Shown piece by piece: positions 1-5,300 of a stretch of 6,215 nt of DNA. This DNA comes from Alphaproteobacteria bacterium (GTDB taxonomy: Bacteria; Pseudomonadota; Alphaproteobacteria; Sphingomonadales; Sphingomonadaceae), in the NCBI GenBank assembly GCA_028293005.1, contig JAQGLH010000260.1:1-6215 (forward strand). The letters are read 5' to 3'. Position 1 is the stretch's first letter. Each line of letters opens with the position of its first letter. A program made the position numbers and the translations under genes. The notes beneath the pieces are model-generated. The model saw only the letters and a program-made list of their open reading frames with translations. It did no database searches and had not been told where the DNA came from.

Positions 1-1
1 C

Positions 2-1237
2 CGGGCGCTTGCCGAACGGCTCGAGCTGCGCGGCATCGTGTTCGGCGGCCGCATGCCCGGCTATGCTCGGGTCAAATCGAAGGTGTCGGACCCCGCCGAC
101 TATCTCACCCAGGTTCGCGAGGGAAAATTCCGCGATCAAGTGATCGGCTTTCAGCTGCGCAACGGCTTCACGCCGATCGGCGTGCTTCGCAACTACCTGC
201 CGTTCGACAAGGCATCGGGCGGATTCGCCGCGCACATGATCTGGCGCAACCCTTATGTGAACCCCAACGAGCCGCCTGCCTTCCGGGTCCCGCGCGATGT
301 CGAAAGCGTCCGCCTGGCGACGGTCCAGCTACAGGCGCGCGCGGTCAAGAGCTTCGAGGAATTCGTTCACAACATCGAATATTTCGTCGATGTCGCCTCC
401 GATTACCGCGCCGATTTCGTGGTGTTCCCTGAGCTGTTCACGATGTCGCTGCTGTCGTTCGAAAGCCAGGATTTGACTCCGATCCAGGCGATCGACCGAA
501 TGACCGACCATCGCGCGCCGATCGTCGCGGAGCTTTCGCGCATGGCGCTGCGCTACAACATCAACATCGTCGGGGGATCGCATCCGACCCGCACCGAAGA
601 CGGCAGCATCCAGAATGTCGCTTATGTCTGCCTGCGCGACGGATCGGTTCATTCGCAGGAGAAGATCCACCCAACCCCCAACGAGGCCTATTGGTGGAAC
701 ATCAAGGGCGGCAGCTCTGTCGACGTGATCCAGACCGACATCGGCCCGATCGGCGTGCTGATCTGCTACGATAGCGAATTTCCGGAGCTTGCGCGGCGGC
801 TGGTCGACGAGGGCGCGCGGATCATCTTCGTCCCCTTCTGCACCGACAATCGGCAGGGTTATATGCGGGTGCGCTATTGCGCCCAGGCGCGCGCGATCGA
901 AAACCAATGCTTCGTCGTTCTCTCGGGCAACGTCGGCAACCTGCCCGGCGTCGACAATATGGACGTGCAATATGCCCAGTCCTGCATCCTGACGCCCTGC
1001 GATTTCCCGTTCGCGCGGGACGGCATTGCTGCCGAGGCGAGCGAAAATATCGAGACGCTGACCATCGCCGACGTCAATCTCGCCGATCTCACCTGGGCGC
1101 GCGCCGAAGGCACGGTCCGCAATCTCGCCGACCGGCGCTTCGACCTTTACCGGATCGACTGGAAGCGCGGCGAGCGCGGCGATCTTCCTCCGCCGGGCGC
1201 CCAGCCGATGGGCAGCAAGGCACCAGGCGGAGGCTGA
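2..1237 (+). CDS. Bifunctional GNAT N-acetyltransferase / carbon-nitrogen hydrolase (nitrilase superfamily), 5' end outside window
   Basis: The reading frame is open to the left edge, so the start lies upstream and 411 residues are visible. Numbering from the GTG at 38, residues 1 to about 75 are the tail of an acetyltransferase domain: the 'NGFTPIGVLRNYLP' stretch, then 'GGFAAHMIWRNP', is the typical end of this fusion family. Residues about 90-370 form a nitrilase domain with its full catalytic triad: Glu132 in 'VVFPELFT', Lys209 in 'HSQEKIHPTPNE' and the nucleophile Cys243 in 'GVLICYDSEFPE'. Nitrilase-superfamily enzymes hydrolyse non-peptide C-N bonds, usually amides, in the cytoplasm. 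The substrate of this fusion cannot be read from the sequence. As I recall, whole proteins of this type are a little over 500 residues, so roughly 100 are missing. It ends at TGA, 89 bases before the stop of the convergent EF-hand gene. The family call is firm; the reaction is open. Confidence 0.93.
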   Translation, partial: RALAERLELRGIVFGGRMPGYARVKSKVSDPADYLTQVREGKFRDQVIGFQLRNGFTPIGVLRNYLPFDKASGGFAAHMIWRNPYVNPNEPPAFRVPRDVESVRLATVQLQARAVKSFEEFVHNIEYFVDVASDYRADFVVFPELFTMSLLSFESQDLTPIQAIDRMTDHRAPIVAELSRMALRYNINIVGGSHPTRTEDGSIQNVAYVCLRDGSVHSQEKIHPTPNEAYWWNIKGGSSVDVIQTDIGPIGVLICYDSEFPELARRLVDEGARIIFVPFCTDNRQGYMRVRYCAQARAIENQCFVVLSGNVGNLPGVDNMDVQYAQSCILTPCDFPFARDGIAAEASENIETLTIADVNLADLTWARAEGTVRNLADRRFDLYRIDWKRGERGDLPPPGAQPMGSKAPGGG

Positions 1238-1326
1238 GCGCACCCCCGGCTCGCGAACGGCGGCAGGCGATGGGATCTTGGCAGGAATGCGGCTATCCAC
1301 CACCGCAGACGTTCGATTAGCGCCCG
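1238..1326. other. Convergent intergenic gap with weak hairpin
   Basis: This 89-base gap separates the stop codons of the convergent hydrolase and EF-hand genes. The only structure I see is a short inverted repeat, TGCGG at 1288-1292 and CCGCA at 1303-1307, with a 10-base loop and no T-run on either side. It could weakly stall transcription from both directions, but it is not a recognisable intrinsic terminator. Confidence 0.3.
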
Positions 1327-2085
1327 TCAGTTCGGGAACTCTCCGCCGGGTCCGCTTTGACCTACCTCGCCCGGGTGGTCGTCAATGGTCTCCGAACCGT
1401 TTGCAGGACGCTCGTGTCGGTGGCGGCGGCTGGCGGCGGCCGTGGCCTGCGCAATCATCTCCAATTCGGGCAATGTAAGCTTGCCGTCCTGGTTGGAATC
1501 GAGAAGGACGAAGCGCTGTCGAGCGGCATGCTCGAATTCGGTCAATGAGACACCTCGGTTGAAGTCGGCGTCAGCCGAGGCGACCGGCTCGGGGATGTTG
1601 AGCAGGCTGTAGCGTGCGCCGCCTTCCAAGCGCGAACCAAAGCTACCGCCGCCATTGTCGCCGTCACGGTGGTGATCGCCCCGCCTCCCGTGTCCGCTGC
1701 CGCCCTGGCCGTGCCAGCCACCGCCCGATTGGCTCATTGCCCTGACTTGGACCTCGGGTGCGATCTCGTTTTCGTACCGGGTAATATCTTCCGGATCTAT
1801 CTCGCCATCGTGGCGGACGTCGAGACTTTGAAAGAAGCGGTCCGCGTCGCGCTGCAGTTCGCGGACCGTCAACGCGCCGTCGTGGTCTCCGTCGGCCTGC
1901 TGGAACCAGCGCTGGAGCCCGTCGGGGGCTTCCGGAATCGGCAGGAAAGGCTCGCCCATTGGGCTAAGGAACTGGCGCGGCCGCACGAAATGGTTCGCCC
2001 CATCATCATTGCTCGGTCGCGACGCGCTCGCCGCGGGTGCTGTCGAAGTTCCGCCAAGCAGCGCAATGAGGATCAGCAGGAGCAT
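1327..2085 (-). CDS. Secreted EF-hand calcium-binding protein (four EF-hands)
   Basis: A 252-residue protein. The start is well fixed: an in-frame TAG directly precedes the ATG, and GGAAGG lies 7 bases upstream. Residues 1-21 form a signal peptide with a hydrophobic LLLILIALL core and a probable cut after 'AASA'. It is odd in having no Lys or Arg before the core. Four EF-hand loops are visible in two pairs. Loop 65-76 (D65, D67, D69, G70, E76) and loop 196-207 (D196, N198, D200, G201, E207) are canonical. Loop 89-100 has Arg at position 3 and Asp at position 12, so it probably binds weakly. Loop 172-183 (D172, D174, N176, E183) has Arg where Gly is usual. A Gly/His-rich linker at about 119-148 joins the pairs, and the tail is hydrophilic. 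The 'SPMGEPF' and 'NIPEPVASAD' segments match EF-hand proteins I know from sphingomonads. Likely role: periplasmic or extracellular calcium binding, partner unknown. Confidence 0.9.
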   Translation of the reverse strand: MLLLILIALLGGTSTAPAASASRPSNDDGANHFVRPRQFLSPMGEPFLPIPEAPDGLQRWFQQADGDHDGALTVRELQRDADRFFQSLDVRHDGEIDPEDITRYENEIAPEVQVRAMSQSGGGWHGQGGSGHGRRGDHHRDGDNGGGSFGSRLEGGARYSLLNIPEPVASADADFNRGVSLTEFEHAARQRFVLLDSNQDGKLTLPELEMIAQATAAASRRHRHERPANGSETIDDHPGEVGQSGPGGEFPN

Positions 2086-2092
2086 CTAGAGA

Positions 2093-2117
2093 CCTTCCGA
2101 AAAACGCCTTTTTCGGA
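2093..2117 (-). promoter_or_regulatory. Hairpin overlapping the Shine-Dalgarno of the EF-hand gene
   Basis: A perfect 9-bp inverted repeat lies at 2096-2104 and 2109-2117 around a 4-base loop (2105-2108). Read on the minus strand, the 3' arm ends in TCGGA and the ribosome-binding sequence GGAAGG occupies 2098-2093, so its first three bases are inside the stem. The ATG follows at 2085. A folded mRNA would partly hide the ribosome-binding site. The stem contains A/T runs but no T-run follows it on either strand, so it is a poor intrinsic terminator. It may instead be one copy of a genome-wide intergenic repeat; I cannot tell from one window. Confidence 0.45.
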
Positions 2118-2206
2118 GTTCGACCGCCGTGGATGAACGCGGGCTGAAAGTGCGAAGCGATCAAATCGCTGTCCGCCCTCGAACGCCTACCTAGCGGCAG
2201 CGGATT
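2118..2206. other. Intergenic stretch with small inverted repeat, no gene seen
   Basis: I see no gene here. AGCGAT at 2156-2161 and ATCGCT at 2165-2170 form a perfect 6-bp stem with a 3-base CAA loop. The promoter of the EF-hand gene should lie in or just beyond this stretch on the minus strand, but I cannot pick a convincing -35/-10 pair. Confidence 0.35.
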
Positions 2207-2316
2207 GCTAGCACTGCCGAGATCCAAAGCGCATGCGTGCGCGATGTCCGCGTCGCCCTGAGCCGTATTGCCAAGACGGCGTTCGGCCATTCCGCGACCG
2301 TAAAAGGCCTTGGCAT
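2207..2316 (-). repeat. Direct repeat, left copy (~110 bp; partner at 5190-5300)
   Basis: This is the left member of a dispersed direct repeat with roughly 95% identity to 5190-5300, in the same orientation and offset by about 2,983 bases. One boundary lies just beyond the TPR stop codon. The other falls inside the third TPR, where identity stops abruptly after the GGCAT at the end of the match. The repeat brackets the porin, the sugar-dehydrogenase remnant and the lipoprotein. Confidence 0.88.
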
Positions 2317-2338
2317 TGTCCTTGACATGCCGGCCCGT
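2207..2338 (-). pseudogene. Decayed 3' fragment of a TPR-protein gene
   Basis: On the minus strand, 2316-2207 is almost identical to the last third of the intact TPR gene (5300-5190): about 110 bases with five substitutions and one single-base deletion by hand alignment. The frame reads 'NAKAFYGRG', then 'MAERRLGNTAQGDADIAHAC' and ALD, matching the third TPR and C terminus of the intact protein. One base is missing in the GAGATCC stretch (GAGAATCC in the intact copy). This shifts the frame after 'ALD' and loses the TAG stop. Upstream, the TPR frame hits a stop at 2342-2344, and recognisable similarity is gone by about 2317. No complete gene can be expressed, so this is the remnant of a paralogue or of a duplicated segment. 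Confidence 0.85.
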
Positions 2339-2428
2339 TGCTCATTCAGGTCGCGGGACCCTGTACGCGGCACCCCCGGAGGTGAGCTTATCGGCCTGTC
2401 GATCTGCCCGACGACCCCTCCCATGCGA

Positions 2429-2444
2429 CGGGAAGAGATTCCCG
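2429..2444 (-). terminator. Possible weak terminator hairpin after the porin gene
   Basis: A perfect 6-bp stem, CGGGAA (2429-2434) and TTCCCG (2439-2444), surrounds a GAGA loop. It begins 15 bases past the porin stop on the minus strand, where a terminator would be expected. There is no T-run after it and the stem is short, so intrinsic termination is uncertain. Confidence 0.3.
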
Positions 2445-2459
2445 CTGGACTCGGCCTCG

Positions 2460-3776
2460 CTAGAATCGCGCTGAGGTCCTCAGCCCGACGATCAGCGCGT
2501 CCGGCGTGGCGGCGCCGAGACCGAGCGCGGTGGGCTGACGCCCGCCGGGGTGAATCACAATCTGCACGTTCGGCTGCACGGAGATGCCGCTGCCGAGCTG
2601 CACCTGATAGCTGAGCTCGGCCACAGCTTCGAAATCCGGGTGAGGGCCCGTGGCGCCGGTCAGGGCCCGGAGGTCGCGCGCGAGCCGGCGCAGGGCCGGT
2701 GAGATCCGCGCCACGGCCAGCCCGATGGCGATCGTATCTGCGGAACGGCCCGAGACTGGACCGCTCACCGCCACGCCGCAATCCGCGTAAAGATCGATGG
2801 TGTTGCGGTCGTCCGGGCTGAAGGAAGCGCGAAGGAAGCCCTTTGCGCCGCGCCAGAGGGCGGTATCGACGATTCCGTAGATGCCGGCATTGCCGCGATG
2901 CTGCAGCGCTGGCCCCGCGCCCGGCGACGCGAGCGAGCGGCCCGCAATATCGAATGTCGAATCGGCGAAGCGATCGAAATGGAGCCAGAAACCGGCGCGC
3001 ATCGTCACCGCAGGATGCGCGCCGCCGGAGGAGCGCTGCGCCTCGCCGATCAGGAACGGCTTGCCGGCGAACCGTAGGCCGTTCAGCCCGTGCCGGTCGC
3101 GGCGCTGCGGATCGCCCATCCCCGGCCCCGCCGGGTCGCCGGCGAACAGCGCGAGGCGGAGACCGGTTCTGGCGTCGGGCGCGAAGGTGATCCGAATGCC
3201 GGGCGCCGCCAGCGGATAGGCCGGCCCGCCGCTCGGCTGGTCGGCCGCGAAGCTCCCCGGCCAGCCGAACGTCGAATTGACGAACAGGCTCGCCGTGTCG
3301 CTAATCGCGAATTCCTGGCCCGCGGTGAACTGACCGATACGGAGGTCGGCGCGCGGGCCGATCGCCTGCTGCACCCACAGGTTGAACAGGCGCAGCGCCG
3401 GCTCCGCCTCGAGACCGCTTACCGCCAGGAGGTTGCCGATGCGATGCTGCGACAGCCCACGTCCGCTTATCTGGTGGATGCTGATATGGGCGCTTGCGCC
3501 ACGCCAACCCAGCAGCCGGTCGAGATCGGCGTCGCCAACCAGGCCAATGCGGCCGAGATAATCGGCACCCGTTCGTCGGCCGCCGCCGACCAGCACATTA
3601 AGGTCGCTGCCATAGGTCAGCGTCAGGCGCAGGGGCTCGGCACCCGCGGCGGGGCCATGCTGCTCGCTCACCATCGCCGGAACGGCGGGACTGCGCGCGG
3701 CCGGCGCCTGCGCCAGCAACGCGACGGACGCCAGGACCCGCTGCACGATCTGGAACCGAGCCGATCGTTCCACCAC
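2460..3776 (-). CDS. OprB-family carbohydrate-selective porin
   Basis: An outer-membrane beta-barrel porin of the OprB family, which lets sugars diffuse into the periplasm. From the GTG at 3776 it is 438 residues. I chose this start because a purine-rich GAGGGGGG (3784-3791) lies 7 bases upstream and it places a signal peptide at the N terminus: basic 'VVERSAR', then a hydrophobic 'VLASVALLA' core and an Ala-rich cleavage region near 25-30. The next codon is also GTG (3773). The frame is open back to a GTG at 3842, but that extension lacks a ribosome-binding site. Family landmarks are the early 'LTLTYGSDLN' strand, 'DLDRLLGWRGASAHIS', 'LRIGQFTAGQEFAISD', then 'LFVNSTFGWPG', 'YPLAAPGIRI', and a C-terminal strand ending in Phe, as outer-membrane proteins do. 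The frame is intact. A sugar-dehydrogenase remnant lies divergently upstream. Substrate cannot be inferred. Confidence 0.87.
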   Translation of the reverse strand: MVERSARFQIVQRVLASVALLAQAPAARSPAVPAMVSEQHGPAAGAEPLRLTLTYGSDLNVLVGGGRRTGADYLGRIGLVGDADLDRLLGWRGASAHISIHQISGRGLSQHRIGNLLAVSGLEAEPALRLFNLWVQQAIGPRADLRIGQFTAGQEFAISDTASLFVNSTFGWPGSFAADQPSGGPAYPLAAPGIRITFAPDARTGLRLALFAGDPAGPGMGDPQRRDRHGLNGLRFAGKPFLIGEAQRSSGGAHPAVTMRAGFWLHFDRFADSTFDIAGRSLASPGAGPALQHRGNAGIYGIVDTALWRGAKGFLRASFSPDDRNTIDLYADCGVAVSGPVSGRSADTIAIGLAVARISPALRRLARDLRALTGATGPHPDFEAVAELSYQVQLGSGISVQPNVQIVIHPGGRQPTALGLGAATPDALIVGLRTSARF

Positions 3777-3783
3777 GCAGCGG

Positions 3784-3791
3784 CCCCCCTC
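3784..3791 (-). promoter_or_regulatory. Ribosome-binding site that sets the porin start
   Basis: On the minus strand GAGGGGGG lies 7 bases before GTG 3776 and 10 before GTG 3773. It is the only purine-rich tract near the start of the signal peptide. It argues against the longer GTG start at 3842, which would translate an A/T-rich leader (around 3822-3840). Confidence 0.55.
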
Positions 3792-3850
3792 GAATCCACG
3801 GCGCCGATACGCCGGCCGCGGCGAATATAAAGGATTTGTCACGAAGCGCC

Positions 3851-3860
3851 CACGGCCGTG
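3851..3860. promoter_or_regulatory. Perfect 10-bp palindrome upstream of the porin
   Basis: CACGGCCGTG is a perfect palindrome 75 bases upstream of the chosen porin start, next to the most A/T-rich stretch of this region (about 3822-3840), where a promoter would plausibly sit. It could be an operator half or whole site. In GC-rich DNA a 10-bp palindrome can also arise by chance. Confidence 0.25.
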
Positions 3861-3923
3861 TGAGCCGCCGGAGCCCAGTCGAGATGGTGCGTGGACCGCT
3901 GCGTGGAGCCCCCAACGACAAGG

Positions 3924-4046
3924 CGCGCGGGACGCCCGGTCGGCGTTGCGCTCGACCGCACGCGCGCGCTGCTGATCGCCGGCGATGTCGGCAACGCGGT
4001 GCGGCGGGGCGGGCTCGCCGCGGTCACAGCCAGGAAGGCACCATGA
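3924..4046 (+). pseudogene. C-terminal remnant of a PQQ-dependent glucose/sorbosone dehydrogenase-like gene
   Basis: In the plus frame ending at TGA 4044-4046, the translation reads 'RAGRPVGVALDRTRALLIAG' and continues 'DVGNAVRRGGLAAVTARKAP'. The 'GRPVGVALD...ALL...DVGN' pattern is the last beta-propeller blade of soluble PQQ-dependent sugar (glucose/sorbosone) dehydrogenases, which oxidise sugars in the periplasm. The usual form there is 'GRPVGVAVD..GALLVADDVGN.VWRV', recalled from the family. Only about 40 codons are recognisable. The frame is blocked by a stop at 3861-3863, has no plausible start, and the rest of the normally ~350-450-residue enzyme is absent. Substitutions such as Gly for Asp before DVGN and Arg for Trp before the final Arg look like decay. 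The divergent OprB porin makes a former sugar-oxidation locus plausible. Confidence 0.68.
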
Positions 4047-4107
4047 CGGGTATCTCGCTCGACAGCGGTCTGTTCATGTCCGGGATCGGCCCGGGGTCGT
4101 CAACATC

Positions 4108-4125
4108 CGGTGCGACACCGCACCG
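4108..4125 (+). promoter_or_regulatory. Alternative hairpins before the lipoprotein ribosome-binding site
   Basis: CGGTGC (4108-4113) pairs perfectly with GCACCG (4120-4125). CGGTG (4108-4112) can instead pair with CACCG (4116-4120), so two mutually exclusive stems share one arm. They end 9 bases before GAGGAG at 4135. This could be a leader structure or the old 3' hairpin of the dehydrogenase remnant; there is no T-run. Confidence 0.25.
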
Positions 4126-4134
4126 TCACACCAA

Positions 4135-4140
4135 GAGGAG
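4135..4140 (+). promoter_or_regulatory. Ribosome-binding site deciding the lipoprotein start
   Basis: GAGGAG ends 7 bases before the ATG at 4148 but only 1 base before the in-frame ATG at 4142. Spacing therefore favours 4148, which also puts Arg-Lys and the hydrophobic signal segment directly at the N terminus. Confidence 0.7.
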
Positions 4141-4147
4141 AATGATC

Positions 4148-4900
4148 ATGCGAAAGGTTCTCATTCCTTCGACCGCCTTGGCGCTCTGCCTCGCCGTGGC
4201 CTGCAACCGCAGTCCGAATGCGAGCGGGAGCGGCCCACCGAACGCGGCCGTGCCGACCGCCCAAGCCCCGGCCCAAGCCCCAGGCTCGGCCGCGACTCCG
4301 CCGGCGTCGCGCCAGCTCCAGGCGGCGGAGCCTTTCGAGGCACTCACCGAAACCGCCTTCTCGGCGACGCCGCCGGAGCTCGGCAACGCGGTGACCAAGG
4401 CCGAAGCGGCCGCGGCCGCGATCATGCGCGACCTCCCCACGGAGGCCGCCGGGCGCCTCGCAGACCAAGTGCAACAGGTGAAGGCGGAGCACGCCGCCGG
4501 CAATCGCGCCGGCATCGCTCTGGCCTCCGTCGAGGCCTATCGTACGCTCGTCACTGCCGCGCCGCCTGCGCACGTACCGAATACAGTCAACCTGCTTGAT
4601 TATGCGGGCTTCCGCTACCAGGCCGAGCTGCGGGCCCAGCCGGTCCGCTGGAACGATGCGGTCGCCTCAGCGGCCTTCGCACAGTCCCAATGGGACCAGC
4701 TGATGCCGAAGGTGACGGAAGCCGTGCTCAAGGTTCGAGTCACCGCGGCGGTGAACGACCTGAAGGCCGCCGCCGCTTCTCGCGACGGTGCCGAGGCGGA
4801 GCGTGCCGCGAACGCAGAGCTCGCGCTCGTCGACGAACTCGAAACCTATTTCAACAGTCGCCCGGTGGACGGGAGGGGCACTGGAGGGGCGGCTCCATAG
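4148..4900 (+). CDS. Ala-rich putative lipoprotein of unknown function
   Basis: From ATG 4148 this is 250 residues. It opens with Met-Arg-Lys, a hydrophobic stretch to residue 18 and a lipobox-like 'LAVAC' with Cys19, indicating export and lipid attachment. The -3 position is Ala rather than the more usual Leu, so the lipobox is slightly weak. Residues about 20-60 are a Pro/Ala/Ser-rich flexible linker. The rest is mostly helical and Ala/Glu-rich: 'AVTKAEAAAAAIMRDLP', 'GRLADQVQQVKAEHAAGNRA', then 'LLDYAGFRYQAELRAQPVRW', and a charged Ala-rich helix 'AAVNDLKAAAASRDGAEAE' ending near 'LVDELETYFNSRP'. I do not recognise a family. The frame stays open upstream to ATG 4043, but that start would bury the signal peptide. 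It converges on the TPR gene and lies downstream of the dehydrogenase remnant. Lipoprotein nature is likely; function is unknown. Confidence 0.78.
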   Translation: MRKVLIPSTALALCLAVACNRSPNASGSGPPNAAVPTAQAPAQAPGSAATPPASRQLQAAEPFEALTETAFSATPPELGNAVTKAEAAAAAIMRDLPTEAAGRLADQVQQVKAEHAAGNRAGIALASVEAYRTLVTAAPPAHVPNTVNLLDYAGFRYQAELRAQPVRWNDAVASAAFAQSQWDQLMPKVTEAVLKVRVTAAVNDLKAAAASRDGAEAERAANAELALVDELETYFNSRPVDGRGTGGAAP

Positions 4901-4926
4901 CGTCACCATGTTCAGCCATTCGCGGA

Positions 4927-4952
4927 GCTCCGACACGTCATAGTGTCGGAGC
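4927..4952. terminator. Strong inverted repeat between convergent genes (candidate bidirectional terminator)
   Basis: GCTCCGACAC (4927-4936) and GTGTCGGAGC (4943-4952) form a perfect 10-bp stem with a 6-base loop, starting 27 bases after the lipoprotein stop. Position and stem strength fit a transcription stop for the lipoprotein mRNA, and possibly for the TPR mRNA from the other side. No T-run follows on either strand, so it may act mainly as an mRNA 3'-end stabiliser, or need Rho. Confidence 0.5.
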
Positions 4953-5015
4953 CGACGACCAATTCGTTACATCGCGATCCTTATCCTTCGAGCCGACGGC
5001 TGAATTGTAACAGCG
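4949..5015 (+). repeat. Imperfect direct repeat, two copies about 41 bases apart
   Basis: GAGCCGACG begins at 4949 and again at 4990. The similarity continues through AATT, a GT(A/T)AC-like segment and CGC, for about 27 bases with several mismatches and two single-base gaps. The second copy contains AGCCGACGGCT (4991-5001), a 5-bp inverted repeat around one A. The repeat lies just outside the terminator-like stem. No function is evident. Confidence 0.35.
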
Positions 5016-5189
5016 CACGTTCACTGAAGCGCGACGTCGCCCAATGATATTCTGCCTCCCCGAAGACTGGAGAATAATATCTCTCTTTCTGTGCGCGCCA
5101 CTGAGGAAGGCAGAGTAGGTGTGCTCAAGAATCGGAGCGAGGGTTACTAAGCTCATGCGAGTTTGATCGCATATTATCCTAGAACATAC

Positions 5190-5300
5190 GCTAGCACTGC
5201 CGAGAATCCAAAGCGCATGCGTGCGCGATGTCGGCGTCGCCCTGAGCCGTATTGCCAAGGAGGCGTTCGGCCATCCCGCGACCGTAATAGGCCTTGGCAT
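5190..5300 (-). repeat. Direct repeat, right copy (3' end of the TPR gene; partner at 2207-2316)
   Basis: These 111 bases encode the third TPR and the C terminus of the intact TPR protein and run one base past its TAG. They match the decayed copy at 2207-2316 in the same orientation. This copy keeps the reading frame and stop, so it is the intact version. Confidence 0.88.

Larger units (their letters stand above)
4901..5190. other. Convergent intergenic region, no gene seen
   Basis: This 290-base gap between the lipoprotein and TPR stop codons has visibly more A/T than the genes to its left. It holds a strong inverted repeat (4927-4952), a palindrome CGGAGCTCCG (4923-4932), a diverged direct repeat beginning GAGCCGACG (4949 and 4990), and an imperfect inverted repeat with GATATT at 5046 and AATATC ending near 5081. 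Both strands carry open frames here, but none has a ribosome-binding site or a recognisable product. Confidence 0.5.

Noticed and set aside
329..1303. 324-residue minus-strand open frame opposite the hydrolase gene
   Set aside because: It is antisense to a gene with an intact catalytic triad. Its translation is Arg/Asp/Ala-rich with no recognisable domain, as expected for the complement of GC-rich coding DNA.
1421..1441. GGCGGC-rich run resembling a microsatellite
   Set aside because: It lies within the EF-hand coding frame, where it encodes Ala residues in a helix, and is too short and irregular to be a repeat element.
2191..2781. 196-residue minus-strand frame spanning the porin 3' end and the TPR remnant
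   Set aside because: It runs in the wrong frame through both the porin and the TPR remnant. Its resemblance to another open frame near 4938-5363 is only the out-of-frame echo of the same DNA repeat.
3090..3830. 246-residue plus-strand open frame opposite the porin gene
   Set aside because: The minus strand encodes a complete OprB porin here. The plus frame is Arg-rich and featureless, with no ribosome-binding site.
3777..3842. N-terminal extension of the porin to GTG 3842
   Set aside because: The added codons include an A/T-rich, non-coding-looking stretch and lack a ribosome-binding site, and would place a charged extension before the signal peptide.
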